From assembly GCF_039541855.1 (NCBI RefSeq), contig NZ_BAABHA010000004.1:310001-374000 (forward strand): a stretch of DNA of 64,000 nucleotides, in the 5' to 3' direction. The position numbers and the translations under genes were made by a program. Origin of the DNA: Solirubrum koreensis (GTDB lineage Bacteria > Bacteroidota > Bacteroidia > Cytophagales > Hymenobacteraceae). Below the pieces are notes generated by a model. It was not told the DNA's origin, made no database searches, and saw only the letters and a program-made list of their open reading frames with translations. Shown here one piece after another: positions 24,921-32,494 of this stretch. Every line of letters begins with the position of its first letter. Positions within the stretch are counted from its first letter, which is position 1.

Positions 24921-25009
24921 GGCCTGAAACGGATACTGACCTAAGTCGGAATTGGTTTCGGCAGTGCAAACTTCGAATTTCGCGGCTGCAATTCCAAGCT
25001 TTTCCGTGT

Positions 25010-25678
25010 ATGCCTGCTTCGCGTCGCCTGCCTAACCTGCTGTTTGATTTCGGTGGGGTTATCATTAACATCGATTACCAACGCACCCTGGAGGCCATGC
25101 GCGCCCTGAGCCCAGCCGGTTCTACCATCGAATTTACCCAGCAGGCCCAGGCTCAGCTGTTCGACGATATGGAGACGGGTCGCCTCTCCGCTGCCGACTT
25201 TCGCCACGGCCTGCGCCAGCACTATAACCTGCACGCCGCCTCCGATGAGCAGTTGGATGCCGCCTGGAATGCCATGCTGCTGGATGTGCCGCTGGAACGC
25301 CTGGAGCTCATTCGGGAGTTGCGGGCGCAGGGCCACCAAACGGCGCTGCTCTCGAACACCAACGCCATCCACATCGGCACCATAAACGCCGCCCTGAAAA
25401 CGCAGTATGGTTTCCAGCACGGCATTGCCGATGTGCTCGACCGTGTGTTTTACTCGCAGGAAGTGGGCTTTCGTAAGCCGGGCGAGGAGATATTCCGGCA
25501 TGCATTGCAGGAAATGAACTGGCTTCCGGAGGAAACTCTTTTTATCGAGGACAGTTTTCAGCACATTGAGACGGCCCAGCGGCTGGGGCTGCACACGCTG
25601 TTCCTCGCCCCGCCGCTCACCCTCACCGACGCCCTGCCCGACGCCATCCGTGCCTTTCCCCACCCTGCTGCCTCCTGA
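25010..25678 (+). CDS. HAD-superfamily phosphatase
   Basis: A 222-residue haloacid-dehalogenase-type hydrolase. Motif I is LLFDFGGVIINID, where the second Asp of DxD is replaced by Gly, as in the FGGVI subgroup close to epoxide-hydrolase N-terminal domain and YihX-like phosphatases. Motif II is LLSNTNAIH, motif III the Lys in GFRKPGEEIF, and motif IV LFIEDSFQHIE. In YihX-type enzymes the normal sequence is FDxGNV; loss of the general-acid Asp here may lower phosphatase activity. The end overlaps the start of the M50 protease gene by about 29 bp. Confidence 0.9.
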   Translation: MPASRRLPNLLFDFGGVIINIDYQRTLEAMRALSPAGSTIEFTQQAQAQLFDDMETGRLSAADFRHGLRQHYNLHAASDEQLDAAWNAMLLDVPLERLELIRELRAQGHQTALLSNTNAIHIGTINAALKTQYGFQHGIADVLDRVFYSQEVGFRKPGEEIFRHALQEMNWLPEETLFIEDSFQHIETAQRLGLHTLFLAPPLTLTDALPDAIRAFPHPAAS

Positions 25679-26867
25679 CGGTTCGCCCCGCCCCCCGGCG
25701 CGCCTGCTTCGTCCTTTTGCCCGCTGGCAACGCTTCGAGCGGCCCGAGCCCCCGCTCTGGCGCACGGTGTTGCTCCACGTGGGCTTGTTCATTATCACGC
25801 TCATTACCACCACGCTGGCCGGAGTAACGCTCACCCGCGGCGCCCTTGATTTGCTCGCGCTGGATGTGTTTACCATGCCGGCACCCGAGCGGTGGGTCGA
25901 ACTACGCCGCGGCCTGCTCTTCTCGCTGCCGTTTCTGGGCGTGCTCACAGTACACGAGTTTGGCCATTACTTCATGGCCCGCCGCCACGGCATCCGTACC
26001 TCGCTGCCGTACTTTATTCCGATGCCTTTGGGGATAGGCACCTTCGGAGCGGTTATTCGCATCAAGGAGAAGATTTTTTCGCGGCGCGAGTTTTTCGATG
26101 TGGGCATTGCCGGCCCGCTGGCAGGTTTTCTGGTGGCGGTGCCGCTGCTGATTTACGGCTTCTCTCATCTGCCGCCACCCGAGCACATTTTCCAGATGCA
26201 TCCCGAATACGCTCGTTTCGGCCGGAACTACGCGCAGTTTGTGTATCCGCCCGGTAACGAAGCCTTTACGTTGAGCAAGCCGCTGCTCTATCAGCTGCTG
26301 GAAAACTGGTTTGCCGATCCGGCACGCGTGCCCCACCCCAACGAACTGCTGCATTACCCGCTGTTGGTGGCCGGGTTGCTGTCGTTGTTTTTCACCGCCT
26401 TGAACCTACTGCCCATTGGTCAGCTCGACGGCGGGCATATTCTCTACGGCTTGCTGGGTTTCCGGCGCTTCAACCGTATATCGGCCGCGCTGTTTCTGGC
26501 CTTTATATTCTACGCTGGCCTGGGCTTGTTCACGCTGCAGTCGTCGCGGGAGGCGTGGATGTACGCGCCGGTGTACCTGCTCTACCTCTACATTGTGCTG
26601 GGGCGCGTGTTGCCGGGGCGGCGTCGAACCCTGCTGCTGGTAGGCAGTATGGTTATGGCCCAGTTGGCCGTAACGTTGGCCCTTCCGGCCCTCAAAGGCA
26701 ACCCCGGCTGGCTTGTGTTCGGCTTGCTGCTGGGCCGATTGGCCGGTATTTATCATCCGCCTGCCCCCGATGAGCGGCCGCTTACCCCCGGCCGCCAAGT
26801 GCTGGGCTGGCTGATGGTTGTCGTGTTTGTGCTCTGCTTTACGCCTTCGCCGTTTCAAATCGGATAG
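25650..26867 (+). CDS. M50 site-2-protease-like membrane metalloprotease
   Basis: A 405-residue multi-pass intramembrane protease. The zinc site is HEFGH (His102, Glu103, His106 from the GTG start), and the third ligand is in NLLPIGQLDGGH (LDG about 259-261). About seven hydrophobic segments are seen, including LLHVGLFIITLITTTLAGV before the zinc site. No ATG lies ahead of the first membrane segment; the GTG at 25650, inside the 3' end of the HAD gene in another frame, gives a sensible N-terminus and is taken as start with moderate confidence. The family cleaves membrane-bound regulators; the substrate here is unknown. The overlap implies cotranslation with the HAD gene. Confidence 0.87.
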   Translation: MPFPTLLPPDGSPRPPARLLRPFARWQRFERPEPPLWRTVLLHVGLFIITLITTTLAGVTLTRGALDLLALDVFTMPAPERWVELRRGLLFSLPFLGVLTVHEFGHYFMARRHGIRTSLPYFIPMPLGIGTFGAVIRIKEKIFSRREFFDVGIAGPLAGFLVAVPLLIYGFSHLPPPEHIFQMHPEYARFGRNYAQFVYPPGNEAFTLSKPLLYQLLENWFADPARVPHPNELLHYPLLVAGLLSLFFTALNLLPIGQLDGGHILYGLLGFRRFNRISAALFLAFIFYAGLGLFTLQSSREAWMYAPVYLLYLYIVLGRVLPGRRRTLLLVGSMVMAQLAVTLALPALKGNPGWLVFGLLLGRLAGIYHPPAPDERPLTPGRQVLGWLMVVVFVLCFTPSPFQIG

Positions 26868-26933
26868 GCTACTGGCAGCGTTGTGGCTCGACAACGCCGC
26901 AACAGCTACGCCGTTGGGCGCGTACCTACGGCC

Positions 26934-27275
26934 ATGCCCACCACCGACCGCAACGCCCCCGAATACCGCTGGAGCCTGGCCGAACGCATTGCCGGCCGCA
27001 TGCTGGAAGCCGGCCTCAGCCACCGCGACGTGCACGAATCCACTTCGCCCGACGACCTCATCGACCACGGCGCCTTGCCCAAGCCCGAAGCCAGCTACAT
27101 CCGCAGCCTCTCGCACCTGCCCGACCACGAAGCCCGCGACCTATTCGTGAAGCACGCCAAGGGCACGAACTGCGCCGACGACCCCGACTGCGCCAAGACC
27201 TTTAACTACTTCCGCCAGCTGGTGTGGATTAACCTCTACAGCCGCCCCGAAGAGGAAGAAGTAGTTCCGGGCTGA
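26934..27275 (+). CDS. Small hydrophilic protein of unknown function
   Basis: A 113-residue protein without signal peptide or membrane segment, acidic at its C-terminus (RPEEEEVV). It has two Cys in NCADDPDCAKTF, and a helical pattern throughout. Codon usage and frame fit coding DNA, the ATG at 26934 follows the protease gene by 66 bp, and a strong terminator follows the stop. I do not recognise the family; it may be a lineage-specific Cytophagales protein. Confidence 0.65.
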   Translation: MPTTDRNAPEYRWSLAERIAGRMLEAGLSHRDVHESTSPDDLIDHGALPKPEASYIRSLSHLPDHEARDLFVKHAKGTNCADDPDCAKTFNYFRQLVWINLYSRPEEEEVVPG

Positions 27276-27287
27276 TATTTCGCCAAA

Positions 27288-27333
27288 CACAAAAACGCCC
27301 CGCTGGCTACGTAGCCAGCGGGGCGTTTTTGTG
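27288..27333. terminator. Bidirectional intrinsic terminator, 46-bp perfect palindrome
   Basis: Two 23-bp arms form a perfect palindrome with an A5/T5 tract on each side of the GC-rich core. It lies between the convergent genes ending at 27275 and 27348 and can stop transcription from both. Confidence 0.92.
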
Positions 27334-27347
27334 TCCATAACGCTAGG

Positions 27348-28535
27348 CTAGCCCAGCGCCTCTACGCCCGGCAGGGTTTTGCCTTCCATGTACTCCAGCA
27401 AAGCGCCGCCACCTGTAGAGATGTAAGACACACGGTCGGAGAAGCCAAGTTGGTTGACGGCCGCGGCCGAGTCGCCGCCGCCGATGAGGCTGAAGGCGCC
27501 GTTGGCGGTGGCATCGGCAATGGCTTTGGCCACGTCTTCGGTGCCGGCCGCGAAGCTGCTCATCTCGAACACGCCCATGGGACCGTTCCACAGAATGGTT
27601 TTGCTCTGGCGGATAATGTCGGCAAACTTCTGACGGGCATCGGGGCCGATGTCGAGGCCCATCCAGCCGTAGGGAATCTGGTCGTTCGTGGCCACCTTGG
27701 TTTGTGCGTCGTTGGCGAATTTGTCGGCAATAACGCTGTCGGTTGGCAGCACTAGGTTCACGCCTTTCTCCTTGGCCATGTTGATCAGGCGAAGGGCCAA
27801 ATCCATTTTATCGGCCTCCAGCAACGACGAGCCGATGTTGCCGCCCTGGGCCTTGGCAAAGGTGTACGCCATGCCACCGCCGATGAGCAGGTTGTCTACT
27901 TTGTCGAGCAGCTGCTCGATGATGAGAATTTTGTCGGAAATCTTGGCACCGCCCATAATGGCGGTGAAGGGCCGCTCGGCCTCTTCCAGCACTTTCTTGG
28001 CGTTGTCGATTTCGCCTTGCAGCACGTAGCCAGCCACGCGGTCCTGCGGGAACGACTCGGCTACCACGGCCGTGGAGGCGTGGCGGCGGTGGGCCGTACC
28101 AAAGGCGTCGTTCACGTACACGTCGCCGAGGCGGGCCAGCTTTTGAGAGAAACCGGCGTCACCTTTTTCCTCTTCGGCGTGGAAGCGCAGGTTTTCGAGC
28201 AGCAATACTTCGCCGGGCTGCAGGCCTTGGGCCAGTTGCAGGGCTTCGTCGCCCACGGCATCGGGAGCAAACTTCACCGGCACGCCGTACTCGTCGCTGA
28301 GGCGCTGTACCAAATGGCGCAAGGAGTATTTCTCCTCGGGTCCGCCCTTGGGCCGGCCCAGGTGCGACATCAGTACCACCGAGCCGCCGTCGGCCAGAAT
28401 CTTCTTCACCGTGGGCGTGGCCGCCCGGATACGGGTGTCGTCGGTAATGCGGTATTCCTTGTCGAGGGGCACGTTGAAATCGACGCGCACGAGGGCTTTT
28501 TTGCCGGCGAAGTGGTACTGGTCGAGGGTTTGCAT
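27348..28535 (-). CDS. pgk: Phosphoglycerate kinase
   Basis: Glycolytic and gluconeogenic enzyme, 395 residues from the ATG at 28535. Recognisable segments are KKALVRVDFNVPLD with the substrate-binding Arg, VVLMSHLGRPKGG, LLLENLRFHAEEE, DAFGTAHRRHAST, FTAIMGGAKISDKI, DNLLIGGGMAYTFAKA and the C-terminal nucleotide loop LIGGGDSAAAV followed by STGGGALLEYMEGK. Full length and complete. It is monocistronic by appearance: terminator downstream, 266 bp and a divergent gene upstream. Confidence 0.98.
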   Translation of the reverse strand: MQTLDQYHFAGKKALVRVDFNVPLDKEYRITDDTRIRAATPTVKKILADGGSVVLMSHLGRPKGGPEEKYSLRHLVQRLSDEYGVPVKFAPDAVGDEALQLAQGLQPGEVLLLENLRFHAEEEKGDAGFSQKLARLGDVYVNDAFGTAHRRHASTAVVAESFPQDRVAGYVLQGEIDNAKKVLEEAERPFTAIMGGAKISDKILIIEQLLDKVDNLLIGGGMAYTFAKAQGGNIGSSLLEADKMDLALRLINMAKEKGVNLVLPTDSVIADKFANDAQTKVATNDQIPYGWMGLDIGPDARQKFADIIRQSKTILWNGPMGVFEMSSFAAGTEDVAKAIADATANGAFSLIGGGDSAAAVNQLGFSDRVSYISTGGGALLEYMEGKTLPGVEALG

Positions 28536-28786
28536 GGGCTGGGGAATGGGTGAAACTCTGGGCAGCGAAGGTAGCACAAGCAGCCATTTAGGCCAGAAAA
28601 TAGCCGATATCCTTGATGATGCCCGCTAGAAACTCGTTCCGGGCGCATTGAATAACTGAAGAGAACAATTCCTATCCCAGGCGCAGTTGGGCTACCTCTT
28701 CAAAGGCAAATCGTAACGTTTCGGTCGGTGGCGGTGTTAGGCGCCGAAGCGGCCAGCCGGGTGTGCCGAGCCGCTTGAAATCTGCC

Positions 28787-28794
28787 TACCTTTG
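28787..28794 (+). promoter_or_regulatory. Candidate -7 promoter element for the double ddl gene
   Basis: TACCTTTG matches the Bacteroidota TAnnTTTG box and lies 7 bp before the ATG, giving a very short leader. A good -33 TTG at the usual distance was not found, so this is tentative. The same stretch upstream (28536-28780) shows no gene. Confidence 0.35.
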
Positions 28795-28801
28795 CCCCAG
28801 T

Positions 28802-31492
28802 ATGAGAATTGGCATTTTCTTCGGCGGACCGTCGCGTGAGCGGGAAATTTCCTTTGCTGGCGGCCGCACGGTTTACGATAACCTCGATAAGTCGCTGTTC
28901 CAGGCCGTTCCGGTCTTCGTGGATAGCCACGGTAACTTCGTTCTGCTCGACTGGCAGTACCTCTACAAGGGTACCATCCGCGACTTTTACCCGCCCGTGT
29001 CGGCCCTGCCCGACTCCGAGCACAAGCTGCAGGTGTATCTGGAAAGCCTCGGTGAGCTAAGCCAGCCGGAGCAGGACCGCATCATAGGGGAAGTGGGCCG
29101 CCGCCTGCGCCCCGACGAGCTAGCCGGCCTCATGGACTTCGCGTTCCTGGCCCTGCACGGCCCCGCGGGCGAAGACGGCGCCATTCAGGGTTTGCTCGAA
29201 TGGTACGGCATCCCGTACTCCGGCTCGGGCATTCTGCCGTCGGCGTTCGGCATCGACAAGATTGCGCAGAAAACCCTCATTCACGCCCTTGGGCTGCCTT
29301 CGCCGGCCTTCCGCGTGCTCACGGCCGACGAATTTGACGCCGCCGACCCGGCTGCGCTGCTAGCCTATTTGCAGAAAGAGCTGGGCCTGCCGCTGGTGTT
29401 GAAAGCGCCGCGCCAAGGTTCGAGCATCGGCGTAAGCATTTTGCGCGAAGCCGACCCCGCTAAGTTTGCCACTGCCGTAGAGCGCAGCCTGTTCCGCCGA
29501 ACCCTCACCAAAGACGAGTGGCAGCGCCTCGGCCCGCAAGACCGCGTGGCCTGGGCCCAGCACCTGACCGACATTCGCGACGGTATCGGCCTGCCCGTCA
29601 TCCTCGACTCCGACGACGAGAAAATCTACTACCACCCCGACGAGCTGCTGCGGGCGCTGGATCAGAAACTGCTGATTCAGGATTCCGTGCGCCTGACTAA
29701 CACTCAGGGCGAGCAGCAGGTGCTGGTGGAAGCCTTCGTGCAGGGCCGCGAGTTTTCCTGCATTGTGGTGGAAGACGTGGACGGCCGCCCGCTGGCTTTG
29801 CCGCCCACCGAGATTGTGAAGGGCGAGGAAATGTTCGACTACCGCTCGAAGTACCTGCCCGGCCTCTCGCGCAAAATCACGCCCATCGACCTGCCCGAAG
29901 CCGAAATTCAGCGCATTCGGGAGCAGTGCGAGCAGCTGTTTCGCACCTTCGGCTTTCAGGTATACGCCCGCCTGGATGGCTTCCTGACGGCCAACGGTGA
30001 GATATTTCTGAACGACCCGAACACCACCTCGGGCATGCTGCCGGCCTCGTTCTTCTTCCACCAAGCCGCCGAAATCGGGCTAAACCCTTCGCAGTTCCTC
30101 ACCTACCTCATTCGCACCTCGCTAGCGGCGCGCCGCCGCGCGGGTTTGCAGCCAGTGAAGCTGGGCCGTAAGCTCAAGCAGCTGGACGAGGCTGTGGCCG
30201 GACGCCAGCACGAGCAGAAGCCGCGCACCAAAGTGGCCGTTATTATGGGCGGCTACTCCTCGGAGCGACACATTTCGGTGGAAAGCGGCCGTAACATTTA
30301 CGAGAAGCTTTCGTCGTCGGCCAAGTACCAGCCGGTGCCGGTGTTCCTGTCGGGTTCCAGCGAAAATTACCAGCTGCACGTGCTGCCGGTGAATGTGATG
30401 CTGAAGGATAATGCCGACGACATTCGCGACAAAATTCAGCATTACCAGGCGGGCCACGGTCCGCACCCGGTGCTGGAGCGCATCCGCCACGAGGCTACCC
30501 AAATTACCAGCACCTACGCGGCCGAATCGGTGGCGGTGCCCGAGCAGCTGACGTTTGAGCAGTTAGCCGAGCGCGTAGACGCCGTGTTTATTGCCCTGCA
30601 CGGCCGCCCCGGCGAAGACGGTGCCCTGCAGCAGCAGCTGGAGCGCGTGGGCCTGCCCTACAACGGCTCGGGCGTGCAGTCGAGCAGCATTACCATCAAC
30701 AAGTTCGAGACCAACAAGCGCCTGCGCGATGCCGGCCTGCGCGTGGCTGAACACCGGCTGGCCGCCCGCCTGGAGTGGGAAGCCGACGCCGAGCAGTTTT
30801 ACCAGAACCTGGAGGCGCAGTTCCCCTACCCCTTCATTGCCAAGCCCGCCGACGACGGCTGCTCTTCGGCCGTAAAGAAGCTCAAGACCCGCGCCGAACT
30901 GGAAGCTTTCAGCCGCCTGATTTTCCGCGACCAGGAAGATTTGATGGAGGATGCGGCCCGCACCCTCAGCTTAGGTTTCAAGGAGGAATTCCCCCGCAAG
31001 GAGGTATTTCTGGTGGAAACCCTGATTTCGCGCGAAGGCGCCCGGCACTTCCTGGAAGTTACCGGTGGCCTGCTCACCCACCGCCGCTCCGACGGCGGCC
31101 GCGACATCGAAGTATTTGAAGCTTCCGAAGCTCTGGCCACCGGCGAAGTACTGAGTCTGGAGGAGAAATTCCTGGCTGGCGAAGGGCAGAACATCACCCC
31201 CGCCCGCTACGCTCCGGATGCCGCCGAACGCCAGCGCATTTCCGACGAAGTGAAGAAGGAACTGCACCGCGTGGCCAAGGTGCTAAACATCGAAGGTTAC
31301 GCCCGCATCGACGCGTTTGTGCGCGTGCGCGACAACGGCGCCGTGGAGGTTATCATCATTGAGGTTAACTCCTTGCCCGGCATGACGCCCGCCACCTGTA
31401 TCTTCCACCAAACGGCCCTGGCCGGCTACACGCCCTACGATTTTATTGACCGGATTCTGGAGTACGGCAAGAGTCGGGTAGCGAAGCAATAA
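28802..31492 (+). CDS. ddl: Tandem double D-alanine-D-alanine ligase
   Basis: Cytoplasmic ATP-grasp ligase for the peptidoglycan dipeptide, but 896 residues, about two and a half times a normal Ddl (300-370). Two complete Ddl-like units are joined. Unit 1 (about 1-455) has GGPSREREISF (Glu13), LALHGPAGEDGAIQ, KAPRQGSSIGV, DYRSKYLPG and RLDGFL, but LNDPNTTSGM (Asp405) where ExNxxPGMT is expected. Unit 2 (about 476-896) has MGGYSSERHISV (Glu488), ALHGRPGEDGAL, KPADDGCSSAV, RIDAF and canonical IIEVNSLPGMT, but its KY region is changed to EEKFLAGEGQN. The linker is rich in basic residues. The ATG at 28802 starts right at the first motif. A PASTA gene follows, 64 bp downstream. Confidence 0.93.
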   Translation: MRIGIFFGGPSREREISFAGGRTVYDNLDKSLFQAVPVFVDSHGNFVLLDWQYLYKGTIRDFYPPVSALPDSEHKLQVYLESLGELSQPEQDRIIGEVGRRLRPDELAGLMDFAFLALHGPAGEDGAIQGLLEWYGIPYSGSGILPSAFGIDKIAQKTLIHALGLPSPAFRVLTADEFDAADPAALLAYLQKELGLPLVLKAPRQGSSIGVSILREADPAKFATAVERSLFRRTLTKDEWQRLGPQDRVAWAQHLTDIRDGIGLPVILDSDDEKIYYHPDELLRALDQKLLIQDSVRLTNTQGEQQVLVEAFVQGREFSCIVVEDVDGRPLALPPTEIVKGEEMFDYRSKYLPGLSRKITPIDLPEAEIQRIREQCEQLFRTFGFQVYARLDGFLTANGEIFLNDPNTTSGMLPASFFFHQAAEIGLNPSQFLTYLIRTSLAARRRAGLQPVKLGRKLKQLDEAVAGRQHEQKPRTKVAVIMGGYSSERHISVESGRNIYEKLSSSAKYQPVPVFLSGSSENYQLHVLPVNVMLKDNADDIRDKIQHYQAGHGPHPVLERIRHEATQITSTYAAESVAVPEQLTFEQLAERVDAVFIALHGRPGEDGALQQQLERVGLPYNGSGVQSSSITINKFETNKRLRDAGLRVAEHRLAARLEWEADAEQFYQNLEAQFPYPFIAKPADDGCSSAVKKLKTRAELEAFSRLIFRDQEDLMEDAARTLSLGFKEEFPRKEVFLVETLISREGARHFLEVTGGLLTHRRSDGGRDIEVFEASEALATGEVLSLEEKFLAGEGQNITPARYAPDAAERQRISDEVKKELHRVAKVLNIEGYARIDAFVRVRDNGAVEVIIIEVNSLPGMTPATCIFHQTALAGYTPYDFIDRILEYGKSRVAKQ

Positions 31493-31556
31493 GCCGGCCG
31501 ATAGTAGGTCCTTGCTTCCTTACTTTTACCTTCCCTCCTAGTACCAGCACTTTATA

Positions 31557-32339
31557 ATGGCTTTTCTAAAATCTGACACCTGGCTCGACTTGCTGAAACA
31601 CCTGGTGGTGATTGGCGTGGTGTCGCTGCTGCTGCTCTTCGGCTTCTTCTTCGTGTACCTGCCCCTCACCACCAACCACGGCGAAACCATTCCGGTGCCC
31701 AAGGTGACGGGCATGCAAATGGACGATCTGGAAGATTACCTCGAGGAGCGTGACCTCGCGTACTTCGTGGACGACAGCAGTTATTCGGCTACTATTCGGC
31801 CCGGCACGGTGCTTACCCAGGACCCGCGCCCCGGCGAAAAGGTGAAGGAGGGTCGGAAGATTTACATCTCGGTGGCCATGAAAAACCCGCCCGTCATCAA
31901 AATGCCCAAGCTGACGGATGGTTCGGTAAAAAACGCCCAGATGATTCTCAACAGCTACGACCTGGTGGTGGGTACCATAACGCTGGTGCCCAACCTGGCC
32001 CAGAACGCGGTGCTGAAGCAGATGGTGAATGGCAAGGAAATAGCACCCGGCGCCCCCATTGCCAAAGGAACCCGCGTGGACTTGGAAGTGGGCGACGGCC
32101 TGGGCAACCAGGAATTCCCGGTCCCCAGCCTCGTGGGCATGCCCGCCGACGAAGCAACCACGCTGCTGGCTGGCCAACGCCTGCAGCTGGGCGAAATCTT
32201 CTACCAGCCCACGGAAGAAGGCCAGACTGCCGGCACCGTGGTGAAACAGCGGCCCGAAGCCACGCAGGGTGCTACCATCCGCAGCGGCCAGTTGGTGGAT
32301 TTGTGGGTAGCCGGCGACGAGCCGCTAAAAACACCGTAA
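31557..32339 (+). CDS. Membrane-anchored PASTA-domain protein
   Basis: A 260-residue protein with one N-terminal membrane segment (about 13-37) and a periplasmic part of three PASTA repeats: IPVPKVTGMQMDDLEDYLEE, VIKMPKLTDGSVKNAQMIL and FPVPSLVGMPADEATTLL. PASTA modules bind peptidoglycan fragments and beta-lactams in kinases and penicillin-binding proteins; here no kinase or transpeptidase domain is attached. Its place directly after ddl, in the same direction, and followed by a terminator supports a cell-wall role. Confidence 0.94.
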   Translation: MAFLKSDTWLDLLKHLVVIGVVSLLLLFGFFFVYLPLTTNHGETIPVPKVTGMQMDDLEDYLEERDLAYFVDDSSYSATIRPGTVLTQDPRPGEKVKEGRKIYISVAMKNPPVIKMPKLTDGSVKNAQMILNSYDLVVGTITLVPNLAQNAVLKQMVNGKEIAPGAPIAKGTRVDLEVGDGLGNQEFPVPSLVGMPADEATTLLAGQRLQLGEIFYQPTEEGQTAGTVVKQRPEATQGATIRSGQLVDLWVAGDEPLKTP

Positions 32340-32364
32340 CAGGCTCTGTGCTGTATTTTTATCC

Positions 32365-32392
32365 AAAACGCCCGGCGCCTTCCGGGCGTTTT
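32365..32392 (+). terminator. Intrinsic terminator after the ddl-PASTA operon
   Basis: An 11-bp stem AAAACGCCCGG/CCGGGCGTTTT with a 6-nt loop and a T tract, 26 bp after the PASTA stop codon. Confidence 0.85.
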
Positions 32393-32494
32393 GCATTTTC
32401 CGCGCTTTAGTTATCAGAATGAGCTCGGCAAATTTCGGGGCATGGTAAAATCTTTTGGCGCGGCGGCTCGTTTGGGGTACGTAACTTTCCGGCA

